Source: Lobosporangium transversale (lineage: Eukaryota > Mortierellomycota > Mortierellomycetes > Mortierellales > Mortierellaceae). From it: a stretch of 64,000 nt of DNA. Under the pieces are notes generated by a model. It did not search any database, was not told where the DNA came from, and saw only the letters and a program-made list of their open reading frames with translations. Positions within the stretch are counted from its first letter, which is position 1; every line of letters starts with the position of its first letter. Below are positions 11,211 to 23,499 of this stretch, piece after piece. The stretch is taken from assembly GCF_002105155.1 (NCBI RefSeq), contig NW_019028991.1, forward strand, positions 744,001 through 808,000, in the 5' to 3' direction. A program made the position numbers and the translations under genes.

Positions 11211-13495
11211 TGTGGAAGAACAGAGTAGGGATAAAGAAGGTTTTTGAAGCAGAAAGAGAGAGAGGAAGGAAGGGATGACAAGCAAGAATGTATGAATATG
11301 AAGGTGATAATGAATAAAATGAAAGACTGTTGACTAGGAAAGGGCGACAAAGTGTGGAGTGAATTCTTTTTTTGGAGTGACTGACTGAAGTTTAATCAAT
11401 GAAAACGAGAAAGAGTGAGTGTCAGTCACCCACTAAATGACTTTTGAATAATTGGACAAGTAGCAAGTAGTTATACAATTAAGCAAAAGAAAAGAAACAG
11501 AGACTCGGAAATGGAAAATAAAATAATAAAGAAATAAAGGAACAGGTGGCTAGTAAATGATTGCGTTTGTGAATGTTGAATGTTGGGAAGTGAAAGAAGG
11601 AGGAAGAGAGACAAGCGCAAGGATGAGGTGAGTCAGAAGTGTCTTTTTTAAAATACAATAATCAAAGCATTTAAAGCGTTTAAAGCATTTAAATAAAATT
11701 ATAAATACTTTTCTTTTCGTAAACACTCAGTTTGGGAGACTAGTTCTACGATCATGGCGGCAAGGATTTTTTGGCCAAGCCTGCCAAGTCCTGTGTCCTT
11801 TGTCTTGTGTCCTGTGTTCTGTGGGAGTAAATTTGGCATTGTTCAATAGTTTTTGAAGCGAGATGAGATAATCCTACATCCTCGCACCAGCAATCATTTC
11901 ACTTCTTCTGTTGCTGTCTCTTATCAATACCAATATGGGTGTGAGTAGGCACAAAGCTACCGTACCGAATGGTCAGGCGTAGCGATGGTGCAATCATGGA
12001 TGGTTATTGAGCACGAAACAGCTGTCTATCGCTGATAGGGCATGATAATGCTTCAGCACTTCAAGCACTCCTAATCTCTCACACAGACACACACGAGAAA
12101 AAAAAAGAAAAAAAAAAAAAAAGGAGACATAGACATACACGCGCCTCTGAAAAGAGAAAGAGCGATAGAAGGACTTGGGATATTCATTAGGGCAAGGAAT
12201 ACTCAAGCCTTTCTAATCAAGAGAAAAAGGGGTGCAAAAAGGGAATCCATTCCAAAGTATGTACATATAGAGGATTTTGGATCCATTTTAGGATCGGAAA
12301 GCTGAGTAACTTTTAAATAAGATATTGCCATTCAATCCATGGAATCTCAACATGCAATAGAGTGAAAGGAGTAAACAGAGATGCAAACAGGTAGGTATCA
12401 AAGGCAAGGTGCCATGTATTGTCGCATGAACGTGTACCGGACATTTCCGTAATCTAGATCCAATCTTGTTATATACTTTGTTTTTCATCTCCACTCATTT
12501 CCTTTGTTATTCATTCCTTCGAATGTACCAAACATTAGACTTGACTTTTCTCACGCGCAAAGCAGAGGGTTACAACCGCCATCTCGCTTCAATTTGATTT
12601 GCTTCACAAATTATACAGATACAGATATCACTAACATCTCAGCTTTGAATGTCACTAAAAAAGATGCAATGGCCATCGAGGTATCCCACAATAGGAGGAA
12701 ACTGAGGTCATGCGAACAGGTACGCTGACAACGATGATTACAACCACAAGAACAACCCCCTTTGGTCATTGATTATTATCCATCTGATAGGTACATTCTA
12801 CCAAATATACGTGTAACCAACGAATGGGGATCACGCGACCTGTTTCCAGGGGTGAAATGGACACAGAAACGCAATTGACTCTTGTTAAACCGAAGTTTGT
12901 CATCAGTAAAAAAAAAAAAAAAAAAAAAAAGGCTATTATGCTTACTCCTCTTTATGCCTACTTTGTAAGCCGCCCGCCCACCAACGCCGCTACAGGGCCA
13001 AAGCTCCTAATTCTTCCCATCTTGTGTCCACACATTGCTTCCTTTTAAGCTGAGTGCTGAACCATCAACGATGCATGTCCTTTCTCTTCAGACAAACTTT
13101 TTCGGAATGCTTTCTCACACTGTTGAATAAAACAAAAGTAGATTGTATATCTATAGATGTACTTTTTTTTGTTGACGTCTGTTGAGCCCATGGGAGGAAG
13201 AAAAACCCCTCTTCAGAAACAACTACAGTGACCCATCGATAGTATAGTTCTTGTTGGAAAAACAGTGGAGACTATTGATGTTTTAAGTATAATGGAGATG
13301 GTCTCATTGGCGGCCCGCAAGGTTTAATTGATTTAAAGGATAAATAGATGTTACAGGCATAAATAAATAAATAACTAAAAGAAGCTTTTTTGCCTTTTAG
13401 CTTAAAGTTTGCATATACATTTAAGCTAATATATACTCTGCTCTATGGTTTGACTTCTCTTCCGTCAAACAGGAAAATTACAACCAGGTCACGTC
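11211..13495. other. Gene-poor region, no supported gene
   Basis: About 2.3 kb of A/T-rich sequence with poly-A runs (12,097-12,121 and 12,909-12,930). The open frames are short and cross homopolymers. I see no RNA gene or repeat family here. The part next to the Ecl1-like gene is probably its promoter. Confidence 0.4.
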
Positions 13496-13818
13496 CTACT
13501 CCAACCCGTGCAAAGAGTTCTTCAGCTGGGTTGTAGGTGGCGGCGACAAGAACAAAAGAGGCTGTGGTTCTGGGAAAAACATAAAAGGCGAAAGTGACCC
13601 ACCATCAACCTTACTGCTGCTGTTCTGCCTATTGATTGCAGATGATATGAATAAGGTTTGGCCACCAATTTTCGATCATCGATGGCAAGGAAAAAAAAAA
13701 AAACAAAAAACAAAATTCTGCTTACCATAGGTTTCAGGTTATACGAGCCACAGTTTAGTAGGCCTTTTAGGCTTGATGTATTATGACCTAAATTACTTTC
13801 AGTAAGATTCATGTTCAT
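13496..13818 (-). CDS. Candidate small spliced gene, 73 residues, unknown
   Basis: A weak candidate. An ATG at 13818 opens a 31-codon exon ending at a good donor (GTAAGC after ...NLKPM, 13726). A second exon from 13624, after an AG at a Pu/Py-rich acceptor, stays in frame for 42 codons (SPFMFFPEPQPLLFLSPPP) to a TAG at 13496. Together they give about 73 residues with Ser/Pro composition and no recognised domain. The joining is by eye and could be chance. It stands alone in a gene-poor stretch. Confidence 0.25.
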
Positions 13819-14159
13819 TTATATCCAACCAGTAGGATAGTTATTGATAATTGATAAGCAAAGAAGCTGTTGTTTTAATATGGTTTTTAGGGCATTTGAA
13901 TGATACTCAATTGACCGTTTAAAAAGTCCGTCGCTTTTCAGGAACCCATATATAGCCCCTACAGCGTCAACGTGTCCAGGAACATTGTACCTGATTATTC
14001 AACATTTTCCAACCAGAATACATTTCCTTTGGGAAGCAAGGAACTTAAAGAGAAAATAGGGATTCAATCGCAATATGCTTTTAAAGAACTGTAATAAACT
14101 AATGTCACTTCTCCGTCGCCTTAATTAACAGTGAAAGTAGGAAACGGCATTGAAGGGAC

Positions 14160-15170
14160 ACCATAGCTGAATGCTGGGAGGGGGAGCATTGGTGTCAACC
14201 GTTCCTGATACCGGTTTCTCTGGGGCTAGGCCTACACTGAAGGACTTGGGTGAGCTAGATGCTAATTTGATATGGCCTCTCGCTGTGGGGTTTGATGCGA
14301 TCATTCGGACTAGCCTGTGGGTTTAAAGAAAAATAAAAAAAGCTCTAAGTATCTAACTCTTAGTGTTATGGGAAGCTGTTGTTTGAGAATGCGTAGTTGG
14401 TTAGCATTTTCAAGCACTATTTCATATTATGCAAGACAGCTGAAAAGTTTTCGGATGGTAGATTCCTTGATGAGTAAACTGCAGTACCCCAACGTCTTTG
14501 GTATCTGAAGAATGCTTTCAAGGGCCTAGTGTTATTGGTATGATACATACCAGGCTTACTCCTATGGATAGATAGGTCTTTCTAAACCCCTTTTTGATCT
14601 TCTTGGTGGTTCGACTCCTCAAGCTGCGTGTGAATCCCTAGAGCTTTGGGGCTTGAGAGTGAGGACTACCTGTAGCCCACAAATCATTCTAAGCAGACGA
14701 GTCTCAACCAAGGTAACTTGCTTAAAGCTTGATATGGTCCCCAATGACAATTGTGGCTGTTGGAGAATTTAAAAGACATGGAGCCACCTATACTTTTGTA
14801 CTTGCTGGTGTATTTCAGCAATTTAAATGGACTTCTAGTGGCGGCGATCCTGAAGCTACTGCCACCTTCCCTAGAGTGTCATCATTACCATCCATCGGTA
14901 AATCCCTCGTTACCAAATTCGGTTATAACTATTAGACATTATGTATGTTTCTTCTAGTTGGCAATGCTGCAGCCTAAGACATCATCAGGTATGATCAGTC
15001 TTCGCTTACGGTATCCGGGCTTGAGTACAATAGTGGCACAAAGCTTGTACGGAAGAGCGCGCTTGTCAGTATTGGAGGAATTAGGCCTCAAGGGAAGCAA
15101 TGTGACAAACGAGATCATTCGAACCTTATCAGGACGGGCATCTTTTAGGAGTGTGCAATTACACTAACAC
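14160..15170 (+). pseudogene. Coding-like fragments, possibly a decayed gene or element
   Basis: Between two A/T-rich stretches lies about 1 kb of more balanced composition with several short open stretches in changing frames on the plus strand: 14,169-14,324 (reading ...TGFSGARPTLKDLGELDANL), 14,729-14,935 and 14,958-15,167 (...RARLSVLEELGLKGSNVTNE). They are separated by stops that I cannot remove with convincing introns. I recognise no family. A degraded mobile element or pseudogene is the simplest reading, but an unspliced unknown gene is not excluded. Confidence 0.2.
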
Positions 15171-16184
15171 TTTGATGTACGGGGCTCATAGTCTTGTATA
15201 AACTTTAGTCGATGAGAGGTGATCTGAATGCGAGCAAGTGAGGAGCCCGGAGCAACAAGGGCAGTAGAATGGTTTTTTCGCTAGTAGTGCTAATAGAGGA
15301 AAGAAGCTTCAGAGGCTGAACCTAAAGCATTGCACCTCCTTTAGTTACTATACAAAGTCTGGCATGGAAAGAAACCATTTTTCAAACAGTTACATGCCAA
15401 GAGGCTGAAGGTCTCTCAGAGACGTCACAGGGAGACACTAAGCTAAGAGGACGCATGGCCTTTTGCCCTCTCTCGCAAGAGCAAAATCAATCTTATTCGG
15501 TGTCTTTGATCTCTTTCTTTCTATTTCCCTTTCACTCACCCTTTTCCCCCTCTCTCCTTGGAGAGATCATTGGCTGCTTCGATAGAAAAGGAAAAGACTC
15601 GCCCTCAGTTAGGATCCTAAATCTTTTCTAATAGCTAAATGGATGGTTGATCTTATTTGCCACCAATAGTATAGCACGTGGTGAGGAGATTAAGCGGCGT
15701 CAAACTTCAGAAAGTCATAGAAGCATTGGAGTAAAATAATACAAAGCTGACAAATGCATTCTGTGATCTTAATTCGGAACAAAGTTTGCAAACATGCAAC
15801 TTTTCAATTTACAGTACTACAGTACGCTGCGCGACCCTGCTTTTTGTTTTCCTTGATCAGTTGTGCTTAATTCGGTTATACTTCATTGTAACACAAACGT
15901 GACAGACGCCGCCCTTGCACAAGCGCTCTCCACCAGATTTTTTTTTTTTTTTTTTTCAACGTCAGGGGATTATTAATCAATTATTTGCAGTCTTCAATTC
16001 AAGAAAAACTTTTTTTGCAAGCATGAATGTACATATACATACTGCAATAAGCTGCGTTTGATTAATACAGTTTAGAGATCGAAGACGAGTACGATTGCCG
16101 CAGGCTATCAAGAAATTCTTTTTCTATGATTGTTGTAGGGTTGTAGCATCAAGATTTTCTAATATAAAAGACGGGTATCCCATC

Positions 16185-16215
<31 letters not shown>

Positions 16216-16312
16216 TTCTCATCAACACAACATTCTAAAGCTCCAACAGCAACAACTCCCATAAAAAAAAATCTTTATCTCCTAATAACAACAAGCAAAC
16301 TTTTTTCTTAAA
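15171..16312. other. Upstream region of the GST gene
   Basis: About 1.1 kb without a supported gene. The last 150 bp carry a TATA-like box and a long poly-T tract (16,183-16,212), described separately. Confidence 0.4.
16157..16312 (+). promoter_or_regulatory. Likely core promoter of the GST gene
   Basis: TATATAAAAG-like sequence (aatataaaag, about 16,161) lies about 150 bp upstream of the ATG. It is followed by a T-tract of about 30 bases and a C/A-rich leader, and the start context is aaaATGG. This is the usual layout of strongly expressed fungal genes. Inferred from motif and position. Confidence 0.45.
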
Positions 16313-17065
16313 ATGGTCCACGAGTTCTTCGATCTTTCAAAAGCCGCTGATTTCCAGGCCCTCAGTCTCAAGAAGGATAGCACCTTTGAAGTGCGCTACT
16401 TTGATCTCCACGGTATGGGCGGACCCACCCGTATCATCCTCGCTATCTCTGGCGCCAAGTTTGTTAATATCCTTCCTGGTGATAATTGGGAAAGCGACAA
16501 GGCCAAGACTCCATTCGGCCTCATGCCTTTGCTCAAGGAGACTTCAGCTGATGGAAAGACTTTCATCCAGATTGCAGAGTCCGATTCGATTGAACGTTAC
16601 TTGGCTCGCAAATTTGATCTCTATGGTGCTAATGCATTAGAAGAGACCATCATCAACACATATGTCTCTCAAGCCAACGATGTGACCAGTCAGATCTATT
16701 CCAGGTACTATCCTGCTAAGGATGATAAAGAGGCTCAGGAGAAGATTAGGAAGCAATTAGTCGAGGGCGCTATCTCCAACTGGATTAAACACCATGAACG
16801 CCATTTACAGGACAATGGAGCCAATGGTCATTTCATCAGCAACAAGCTGACTTTGGCCGATATCAAAGCTGCTTACTTGATCCCCCTTCTTGAACATATC
16901 TCTGCAAAGGAAGGTTTGATCTCGCCTGAGAAGACTCCCGCTATCTTGAAGGTCAAGGAGACTGTTGATTCGATCCCTTCTCTGAAGGCTTGGAGAGAAA
17001 GCGAGGAGTACCAGAGCTTTATCCAGGGCAATATCAACTGGCTCGGTTTCCCTGGCTCGAAATAA
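16313..17065 (+). CDS. Glutathione S-transferase (sigma-like)
   Basis: An intronless frame of 250 residues. After a 25-residue leader comes the thioredoxin-like N-domain: FEVRYFDLHGMGGPTRIILA carries the catalytic-type Tyr, then FGLMPLLKE (the cis-Pro segment) and QIAESDSIERYLARKFDLYG (the glutathione-binding E-S-x-x-I pair). The helical C-domain includes the LTLADIKAAYLIPLLE segment, the usual N-capping box. Length and motifs are typical of cytosolic sigma/alpha-type GSTs, which conjugate glutathione to electrophiles or reduce peroxides. It has a poly-T promoter and an AATAAA-like signal just after the stop. No neighbour shares its pathway. Confidence 0.88.
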   Translation: MVHEFFDLSKAADFQALSLKKDSTFEVRYFDLHGMGGPTRIILAISGAKFVNILPGDNWESDKAKTPFGLMPLLKETSADGKTFIQIAESDSIERYLARKFDLYGANALEETIINTYVSQANDVTSQIYSRYYPAKDDKEAQEKIRKQLVEGAISNWIKHHERHLQDNGANGHFISNKLTLADIKAAYLIPLLEHISAKEGLISPEKTPAILKVKETVDSIPSLKAWRESEEYQSFIQGNINWLGFPGSK

Positions 17066-17418
17066 ATGAATTATTCAGTAGAATAAAGAAAGAAGAAAAT
17101 AGAAAATAAAAGTACTTTTTTTTTCCAAAGAAGACGTGATCTCGCTGATATATATGTTGGAAGAGTGCTGGTGCTTGCCATGGTATTTGTGAGGGACTAT
17201 CTCCGTATATCGCTCATGGTAAATATTGTGTAGGACGCGGAAGTGAGATCACTTTAGGCATCTCCATTTTTAGAGTACGTTGGATATGGTAAAACCATGT
17301 AAACAACGCGTGTTCTGCTCCAGTTGTAATAGGCATTAAAAGTGACGTCTTATTTGTTTTGGAAGAGGTCTAAGGCAGCTGAAAAAGCAAGACTTAAGAA
17401 CCTCAAATTCACTTTCGT
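17066..17418. other. Short intergenic region
   Basis: 353 bp. The 3' side holds AATAAA-like motifs (about 17,082) for the GST transcript. The rest is presumed promoter of the next gene. Nothing else is seen. Confidence 0.4.
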
Positions 17419-18510
17419 ATGAGGTACTTTGAAGGAACTGCATTCATCGTCTATGGCCCATCCTTTGTCAAAGACACGATATCGACTCAAAGTCAGGAGC
17501 AGCAGATTTCATATTGCAACCATGTACACCATGTCCATGCTCAACATGAACACAAGCAAATGAAAGAGAATGCTAATGCCAATGCCAATGCCAGTGAAAC
17601 AACATTTTCTTTGCACTCGCAACAATGTCCGGATTTTATAGCAACCTTTCGGCCTAGACTCAGCTTAATGCTACAAGAACAGCAAGGAAAAGAGGAAGAA
17701 GACAAAAGCCTCACTGAGCTCGACGATAGGGGGCTCAATAATAATCAGGCTTTCCAACAGGGAAAGGAACAGCAGCAGCGTATGAGGAAAGGTCATAATC
17801 AGGACGATCAACAGCGGGAAGAATTGACAACTGATAAGATGTTTATACTCACGGGGACGCCCCATCCTTGGGGCAGCTACCCTCATGACATATCTCCACC
17901 TCATGGATGTATCCCGCCTCATCTTTATTATCAAGTATCAATCATGGAGTATGATCAATCCTCTAATTTCTCATGTCGAAATAGTCAAAATATTCAAGAA
18001 GAAAGGGAAAGAGGACCAAGGGATCTAGAGTCAAATAAAGGGTCAACTACAGATTTAAATCCAGGAGACAGAGGTGGAATGTTTGAGAATAAGTGGATCA
18101 TCCCCTTCGTTCATCGCTTCGGAGACGGTCAAGATGACGCTGGTGGGTTGACCAGCTCGTATCAAGCACTAGAGCATTCCGAGGATGGAGTAGACGATTA
18201 TGGTGCTTTTATGGAATACAGAGTGGCAACAGCCACAGCAGCAAGATCCTGTTCTCTTTATGCATCCACAGATGTGTTAATTTCAGAACAGAGAGTAACG
18301 GAGGTGATCGAACGCGAATTCTTTAGCCAAGGTTCGGTTGAAGCATCATCAACAACAGCGGCAACACCTACAAAAATAGCGAGCATTACAACAACGCATG
18401 AACTGCTGGAGCCTTTAAAACGTCAGCTGGCATACTGTTACAAATCAAAACAACTACCCCCATTTGTCGTGCTACAATCAGATTTGAAGCTAATTTTACC
18501 AGATCAATAG
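17419..18510 (+). CDS. Unrecognised Gln/Glu-rich protein, 363 residues
   Basis: A single open frame from ATG to TAG with no obvious intron. I do not recognise it. It begins MRYFEGTAFIVYGP, followed by His/Gln-rich and Asn-Ala repeat segments (NANANANA). A Pro/His-containing middle (ILTGTPHPWGSYPHDISPPH) follows, then a less biased block (NKWIIPFVHRFGDGQDDAGG) and a C-terminus ending LLEPLKRQLAYCYKSKQLPP. The structured-looking blocks and the length argue for a real gene, but composition is strongly biased. No signal peptide or membrane segment is seen. It converges with the SAPS gene, 325 bp from its stop codon. Confidence 0.5.
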   Translation: MRYFEGTAFIVYGPSFVKDTISTQSQEQQISYCNHVHHVHAQHEHKQMKENANANANASETTFSLHSQQCPDFIATFRPRLSLMLQEQQGKEEEDKSLTELDDRGLNNNQAFQQGKEQQQRMRKGHNQDDQQREELTTDKMFILTGTPHPWGSYPHDISPPHGCIPPHLYYQVSIMEYDQSSNFSCRNSQNIQEERERGPRDLESNKGSTTDLNPGDRGGMFENKWIIPFVHRFGDGQDDAGGLTSSYQALEHSEDGVDDYGAFMEYRVATATAARSCSLYASTDVLISEQRVTEVIEREFFSQGSVEASSTTAATPTKIASITTTHELLEPLKRQLAYCYKSKQLPPFVVLQSDLKLILPDQ

Positions 18511-18835
18511 CATACACACAGAAAAATAAAATACACATGGAGAGCTCATGTTTAGTCCTTTTGAGGAGAATGTATTTGATTAAACTAGATGTTTTCCGCT
18601 TAACTCTCTTGATAAAATGCAAATGGGTTGGTTGATTGAAAAGGAAGAAAGAAGAAAAGTAGTTCATGGGTGAGAAGACTACCGAAAATACAAAGCGAAA
18701 AAGTAAAAGTGAAAGAAAATAAAAATAAAAATAAAAAAAAGAAGCGAAAAAGCAATTCAAACCACAAATACACTTGTTAAAATGAAAATGAAAAAATGAA
18801 AAAAGGAATAAAAAATACTGAAGGTTGAAGTTCCT
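18511..18835. other. Convergent intergenic region
   Basis: 325 bp of A-rich sequence between two converging stop codons, with several AATAAA-like strings (18,524; 18,719-18,731) that could serve as cleavage signals for both genes. Confidence 0.4.
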
Positions 18836-21357
18836 CTATCCTTGCTTCAAGTCTAATCCTCCGACTCTTTTAGTCATATCTGTCATCCCTGCATCATGCT
18901 TTACGGTATTCGAGTCGGAGTTGTTAATGGTGCTATCGAAAGTTGATGTACCAGTCGTCGCATGGAGCTTTGGTTCATTGGGATCTGACAATGGTATGAT
19001 CTCTATATTCATTGGCGTAGTTGATGCTTGCTCTTTATCCTGTACTGATGGCAAGGAAGACAAGGATGATACTGAATGTACTGAGGAAGGTGGCTCAACG
19101 GTCAATGATGATATTGAGTTCGTGCTGTTGCTGCTTTGGCCCGATGCAATGGAAAGGTTAGGTGATGAGGGCTGCTTCTCCTGAATGTTCTCTTTCTGAG
19201 TTTCTACCAGAGGCGTCTCTTGAACTACGGGTGCAAGCGCCACGGGCACCTCTGTTGTGGTTGCTGTAGCAGTAGAGGTCATTGCATTTCCCATCATTTC
19301 GTCATTCGAGTTTGGAGCTTGTGGCACTGAGACTATAGATGCAGGTACATGAATTGCAATTTCGCCCTCATTCTTCTGTTTTCTGACGGCATCATGTTCA
19401 TGGGTACCCGAATATGCTTTCGAACGAGGTTCAGTCAAAGTGACATCTGCGGCGCTGGTGTTATGTGCAAAGTCAGATGGAGTGTTGGAAGACGCAGTTG
19501 CAGGAACAGTAACCGAGTTAGAAGCCCCATTATCCTGTTTGTGCTCAGATTCGGGTTTAGCCTCATCCTGAATGGTTGATTCCGCAGAATAGGTATCGTC
19601 AGCTGTCTTGAATTCACCAAAGTCATCTTGTAACTCACTAGAGCTTGTTAATGTTGCGCCTGGCTGTGCGGAAGAATTCATTCCTAACCCATCTGTAGAC
19701 TTCTCTCCAATAAAAGTGGTATTTTGCCACTATTTGCAAGAGATACGATAGTGAGGAAAAACATTGATTAGTCTCACCGGTTGATGCAGACCTGGATAGA
19801 CAAGAGATCAAGTACAGATTTGAACGTAATTGCATACAAAAAAAAAAAAAAAAAAAAAAAAAAACTAAGCCATAAAGACACTTACAGGTTCGTTCCATGT
19901 CTCCTCATCAACACCATCCTCATCATCACTATCAAAGTCGGTTGGAAGTCTATTTGCGAACACATTCTCTGCTCCGTACTCGCCAATCCAATTGCTTTCT
20001 TCATCGTCCTCATCTTCATCAGATGAGCCAAACTTATCTGGGAGGTTATTGGTGATTTGTTGGCACAAATATCTTGCAAACTGATCACTAGCCACATCAC
20101 CTTCATGGCCCGCTCCACTGACACTGCCCAAAAAGTCACCACCAGCACCATATTCATCGTCATTATCGTCCAAGTAATCATCATCATTGCCATCATCCAT
20201 CCCAGGCTTTAGGCTCTCAGTCATATTAGGCCGTGTACCTCCTAACACTTGTGCATCACGATCTTTGGTCTCTTTCAAAATCTTCGAGACATAGTTCCAC
20301 CAATCTTCCAGATCGATAAACTCATAGAGCGTGTTTAAAAGTGATGTCTGCGAGTAAAGCTCAAGTAACTTTACAGTCTCATCTGCAATATATGTCAAAT
20401 GTCCCATATATCCTAGACGAACGCCCTTTGGCTGCGCACTAAAATTAATAAAATTCGAATAATGTACAGGAGTAATGAGTATACACATACAGATATATAC
20501 AAACAAAGCTCTCTTTCAGGTAGCCACTATTAGATATTTCAAGATTAGACCACGTACCACTCATAATCATTGAGTCGCTGTGCATCCGTAATGCGCTTTG
20601 TCAATTGTCCATCCCTGAACATCGAGACCGTCAGCCGCCTATTCCATCCTTCAGTGATATCGTGGTCCGACTTTGGTGGTATATAGGTGCCGTCGATATC
20701 AGGCCTTCCAATGTCACCCATGGGTCGATGGAACACCTGGTGGACCATGTCGTATACAACCGTGTGCAAGAAGTTGTTCCATGGGAATTGGAAAAATAAA
20801 TCAAAGCAGGTTGGAATAATTCGATGATCCACGAATTGCAGCTTCAAAAAATCGCCGACAGGGATGAGCACATCCTCGCCTGTAGGATTTGACGTACAAA
20901 TTGAAGTAATGATGGGACTCTTCAGAGTGAATGATGAAGCTTGCAGAGGCAAAGGAATAGCTGAAGATTCAGCTTCATCTCCTATTGATTCAGTAGGTGT
21001 GAGAACTCCGTTCTGTAGATCAGCTGCTTTGGGAGAATGTGCCTGATTCTTGTTTGCATGTTGTACATCGTCTGTCGCTCCCTTTAATACACCATTCCCG
21101 GTTCCAGATGTCTTTGTCTCGTCTTCTGTATGGTCATGGTGAAGGCCAATCATGGAGACAGTAGGAACACTGACAGTTCCATCGGTTGAAACTGTAATGA
21201 TTGGTCGAGAGTTGAGCACCGCCATATTGGAACAATGAAGCAACTCTGCAAACATCTCACAAATTTTTAGGCGCTCAAAACCAAGAGGCGTTTGCTTCCC
21301 GATAGCTGTATCAATAGGTCCTGTCTGTATTGTGTGTGTAATGAATCAAAAAAAAAG

Positions 21358-21388
<31 letters not shown>

Positions 21389-23499
21389 AAGAAACGGCCA
21401 TTATAGTAAGAATTTGCTTCATTGTAACGAGATGGGCCTTTCCAAATCAACCTATGTACATCCGATTACTTACAACTGATCGCGGTACTATAAGAAGGTT
21501 TTTAAAATCCTCAATTCTTGATGCTAACACTTTGAGTAAATCACTGAGATCTACTGCTTCACGTACTGGCTCTGTAGAACCAGGAGGAGCGGGCTCAACA
21601 TCATAATCACTGTATTGAACCAATTTGTTGAACCATCCGGGTTAATATCAATTTTTTAAGTGGCTCCATGCAAATGCTAAGTAATAGGTCGAAGTTTTAA
21701 ATAAGTGACCCAATGATGTACCTATTATTCCTGCGGATAAGCTCAATAAATATAGTAACGCCGTTGATAAGAGTCGAAGAGGAGAATGGTGCGTCCCTGT
21801 CAAGCATGAAGCTTACGAGCTGAGAGACAAGTACTTCACTTTTCAGCTCATCAATCAATACGTTCGTCCCAATTGATGGTTGCTCAGGATGTGAAGACTG
21901 CGAGATGGCGATGATGTCGAGTAAAACTTGAGAAGCGATCGAATGTACTTCTGCGTCATAATTTGGATCCAGACGATTCACAAGCCATGGCATCAGTCCT
22001 TGCTCGCTCAGCCACTAATTCAAGCGAAGGGTCATTGATTACCAATCACTCTGGCGTACACTACCGACATTAAACAATAAAGAGCAATATCCAATATCGT
22101 GTTACTTTACCTGCACAGTTCCTTTGCCCTCTGGTGATTCCTCCATGCTGATGATTTTAAGCAGTAGATCCATGATCGCAGATGTCGACATATGCAACAG
22201 CAACTTGGGCACAACCTCTGGCTGCGATTTTATAAATTGCAACATCTATTGGTTTGGAAGGATGAGCAAGCGTGTGGGCGCGAGTACTCGACTGTGAGAA
22301 ATAGGAGGCAAAAGTATTTTGGTTCACGACTTGTACATCCTAATGTTACTACTTTTTCCATGAATATGTTTGAATATAAATATGTACACACTCACCTCGC
22401 TAGTTCTTTTCATCAAGAATACACCAATGACCTTGGAGAAGTAGCTGGCTTGCACAGGGTTCAAGGGTGGAGGTCGATCCAAGAATTCCCAAAACTTGAC
22501 AAGCATATCTGGATTGGACAATGCAGACTCGAAGATTCCCCAAACTTCACATGCAATCACCTCGCACGCAATAAAGGGATATCTGAAGACACAAATGTTA
22601 AAAGGAAAAAAGAAAAAGGAGTTGGTAAATTACATAAAATGCATGAAATGTCTTTTTTTAAAAAAGATATATTTAAGTGGAAGATACGCTGCCGATGAAT
22701 CCATTCTTCACGCATATTGTATGGTTCCAGTAGAGTGCATTCTCCATCATTCCAATTGCATGCTTCGTCTGTCTTGAATCCGTAAGATTTTAAAGAAAGC
22801 CTTGATGATAAAAAGACAAGTAATGTATTTTTGACTCATGCGGGTAATTTTCTTCCTGGTCATGATGGTCCCATGCCTTTGATTTGCAGAGCAGTTTATC
22901 CTTTTTTATTTTCAACCCATGATCGATTAAGGTTTCTTTCTGCAAGATAGCCCTCTATCCCCGTCTTTTAACTGCGAGTATTGATTGTGGTGGTGTTGAG
23001 GTTGGCATGAGTCTTGTTTAAAAATATACTTACTTGAACCGTGCACGATCTTCCAAGTCATCGCTCGTGATATAACTCAGTAGCTGTTGTAGCACCACAG
23101 GATCACGCAGACTTTTGTTCACAAACAAAAAAAAAATAACAAAAAAGAAAAAGAAATGAGGCATCAATTAAGGATGTGAAATGACGTGTATAAAACATGG
23201 ATTCCGTAATGAATTTCATAGCCAAATGATGATTTTAAAGCCAAGATTGACTTCAAGTTGACATCGCCAAGACATCACACAGTCCTATATCATTCTTATT
23301 CAATAACAATAGATATACAGCTTGCTCTTGAACAATAACAAAAAAAAAAAAAACCTTACTACTCAATGAGTTTTGAATTTTGTGCCTTGCATTCTTGGAT
23401 CAAGTCATCTTGTTCGAGCAGCTCTTCCAGCGAGACATTGCCACTTTCAAGTAGATGGTCAATCACAGATGCATTTTGATGCCCGAATCGCCAGTACAT
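18836..23499 (-). CDS. SAPS/PP6R family: Sit4/PP6 phosphatase-associated protein
   Basis: Nine exons join in frame to 1,060 residues: 23499-23360, 23111-23034, 22582-22396, 22245-22111, 22014-21722, 21609-21474, 21324-20558, 20438-19886 and 19729-18836. The start MYWRFGHQNASVIDHLLESG and the following ELLEQDDLIQECKAQNSKLI match the conserved N-terminus of yeast Sap155/185/190 and animal PP6R. So do YPFIACEVIACEVWGI, SAIMDLLLKIIS, PLGFERLKICEMFAELLHCS and KGVRLGYMGHLTYIADE. These helical repeats bind the catalytic subunit of the PP6/Sit4 phosphatase, which acts in cell-cycle and TOR-linked signalling. The C-terminus (after NVFANRLPTDFDSDDEDG) is acidic, then Ser/Thr-rich and disordered, as in the family. 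Intron 2 is unusually long at about 450 nt. Confidence 0.93.
21350..21392. repeat. (GAAA)n purine microsatellite in SAPS intron
   Basis: Repeated AAGAAAG/GAGA units inside intron 6 of the SAPS gene (pyrimidine-rich on the coding strand, ahead of the acceptor). Confidence 0.8.

Noticed and set aside
14605..14625. tRNA-like T-loop string (GGTTCGACTCC)
   Set aside because: The flanking bases do not pair as a T-stem (two mismatches of five) and no A-box, anticodon arm or acceptor stem fits upstream.
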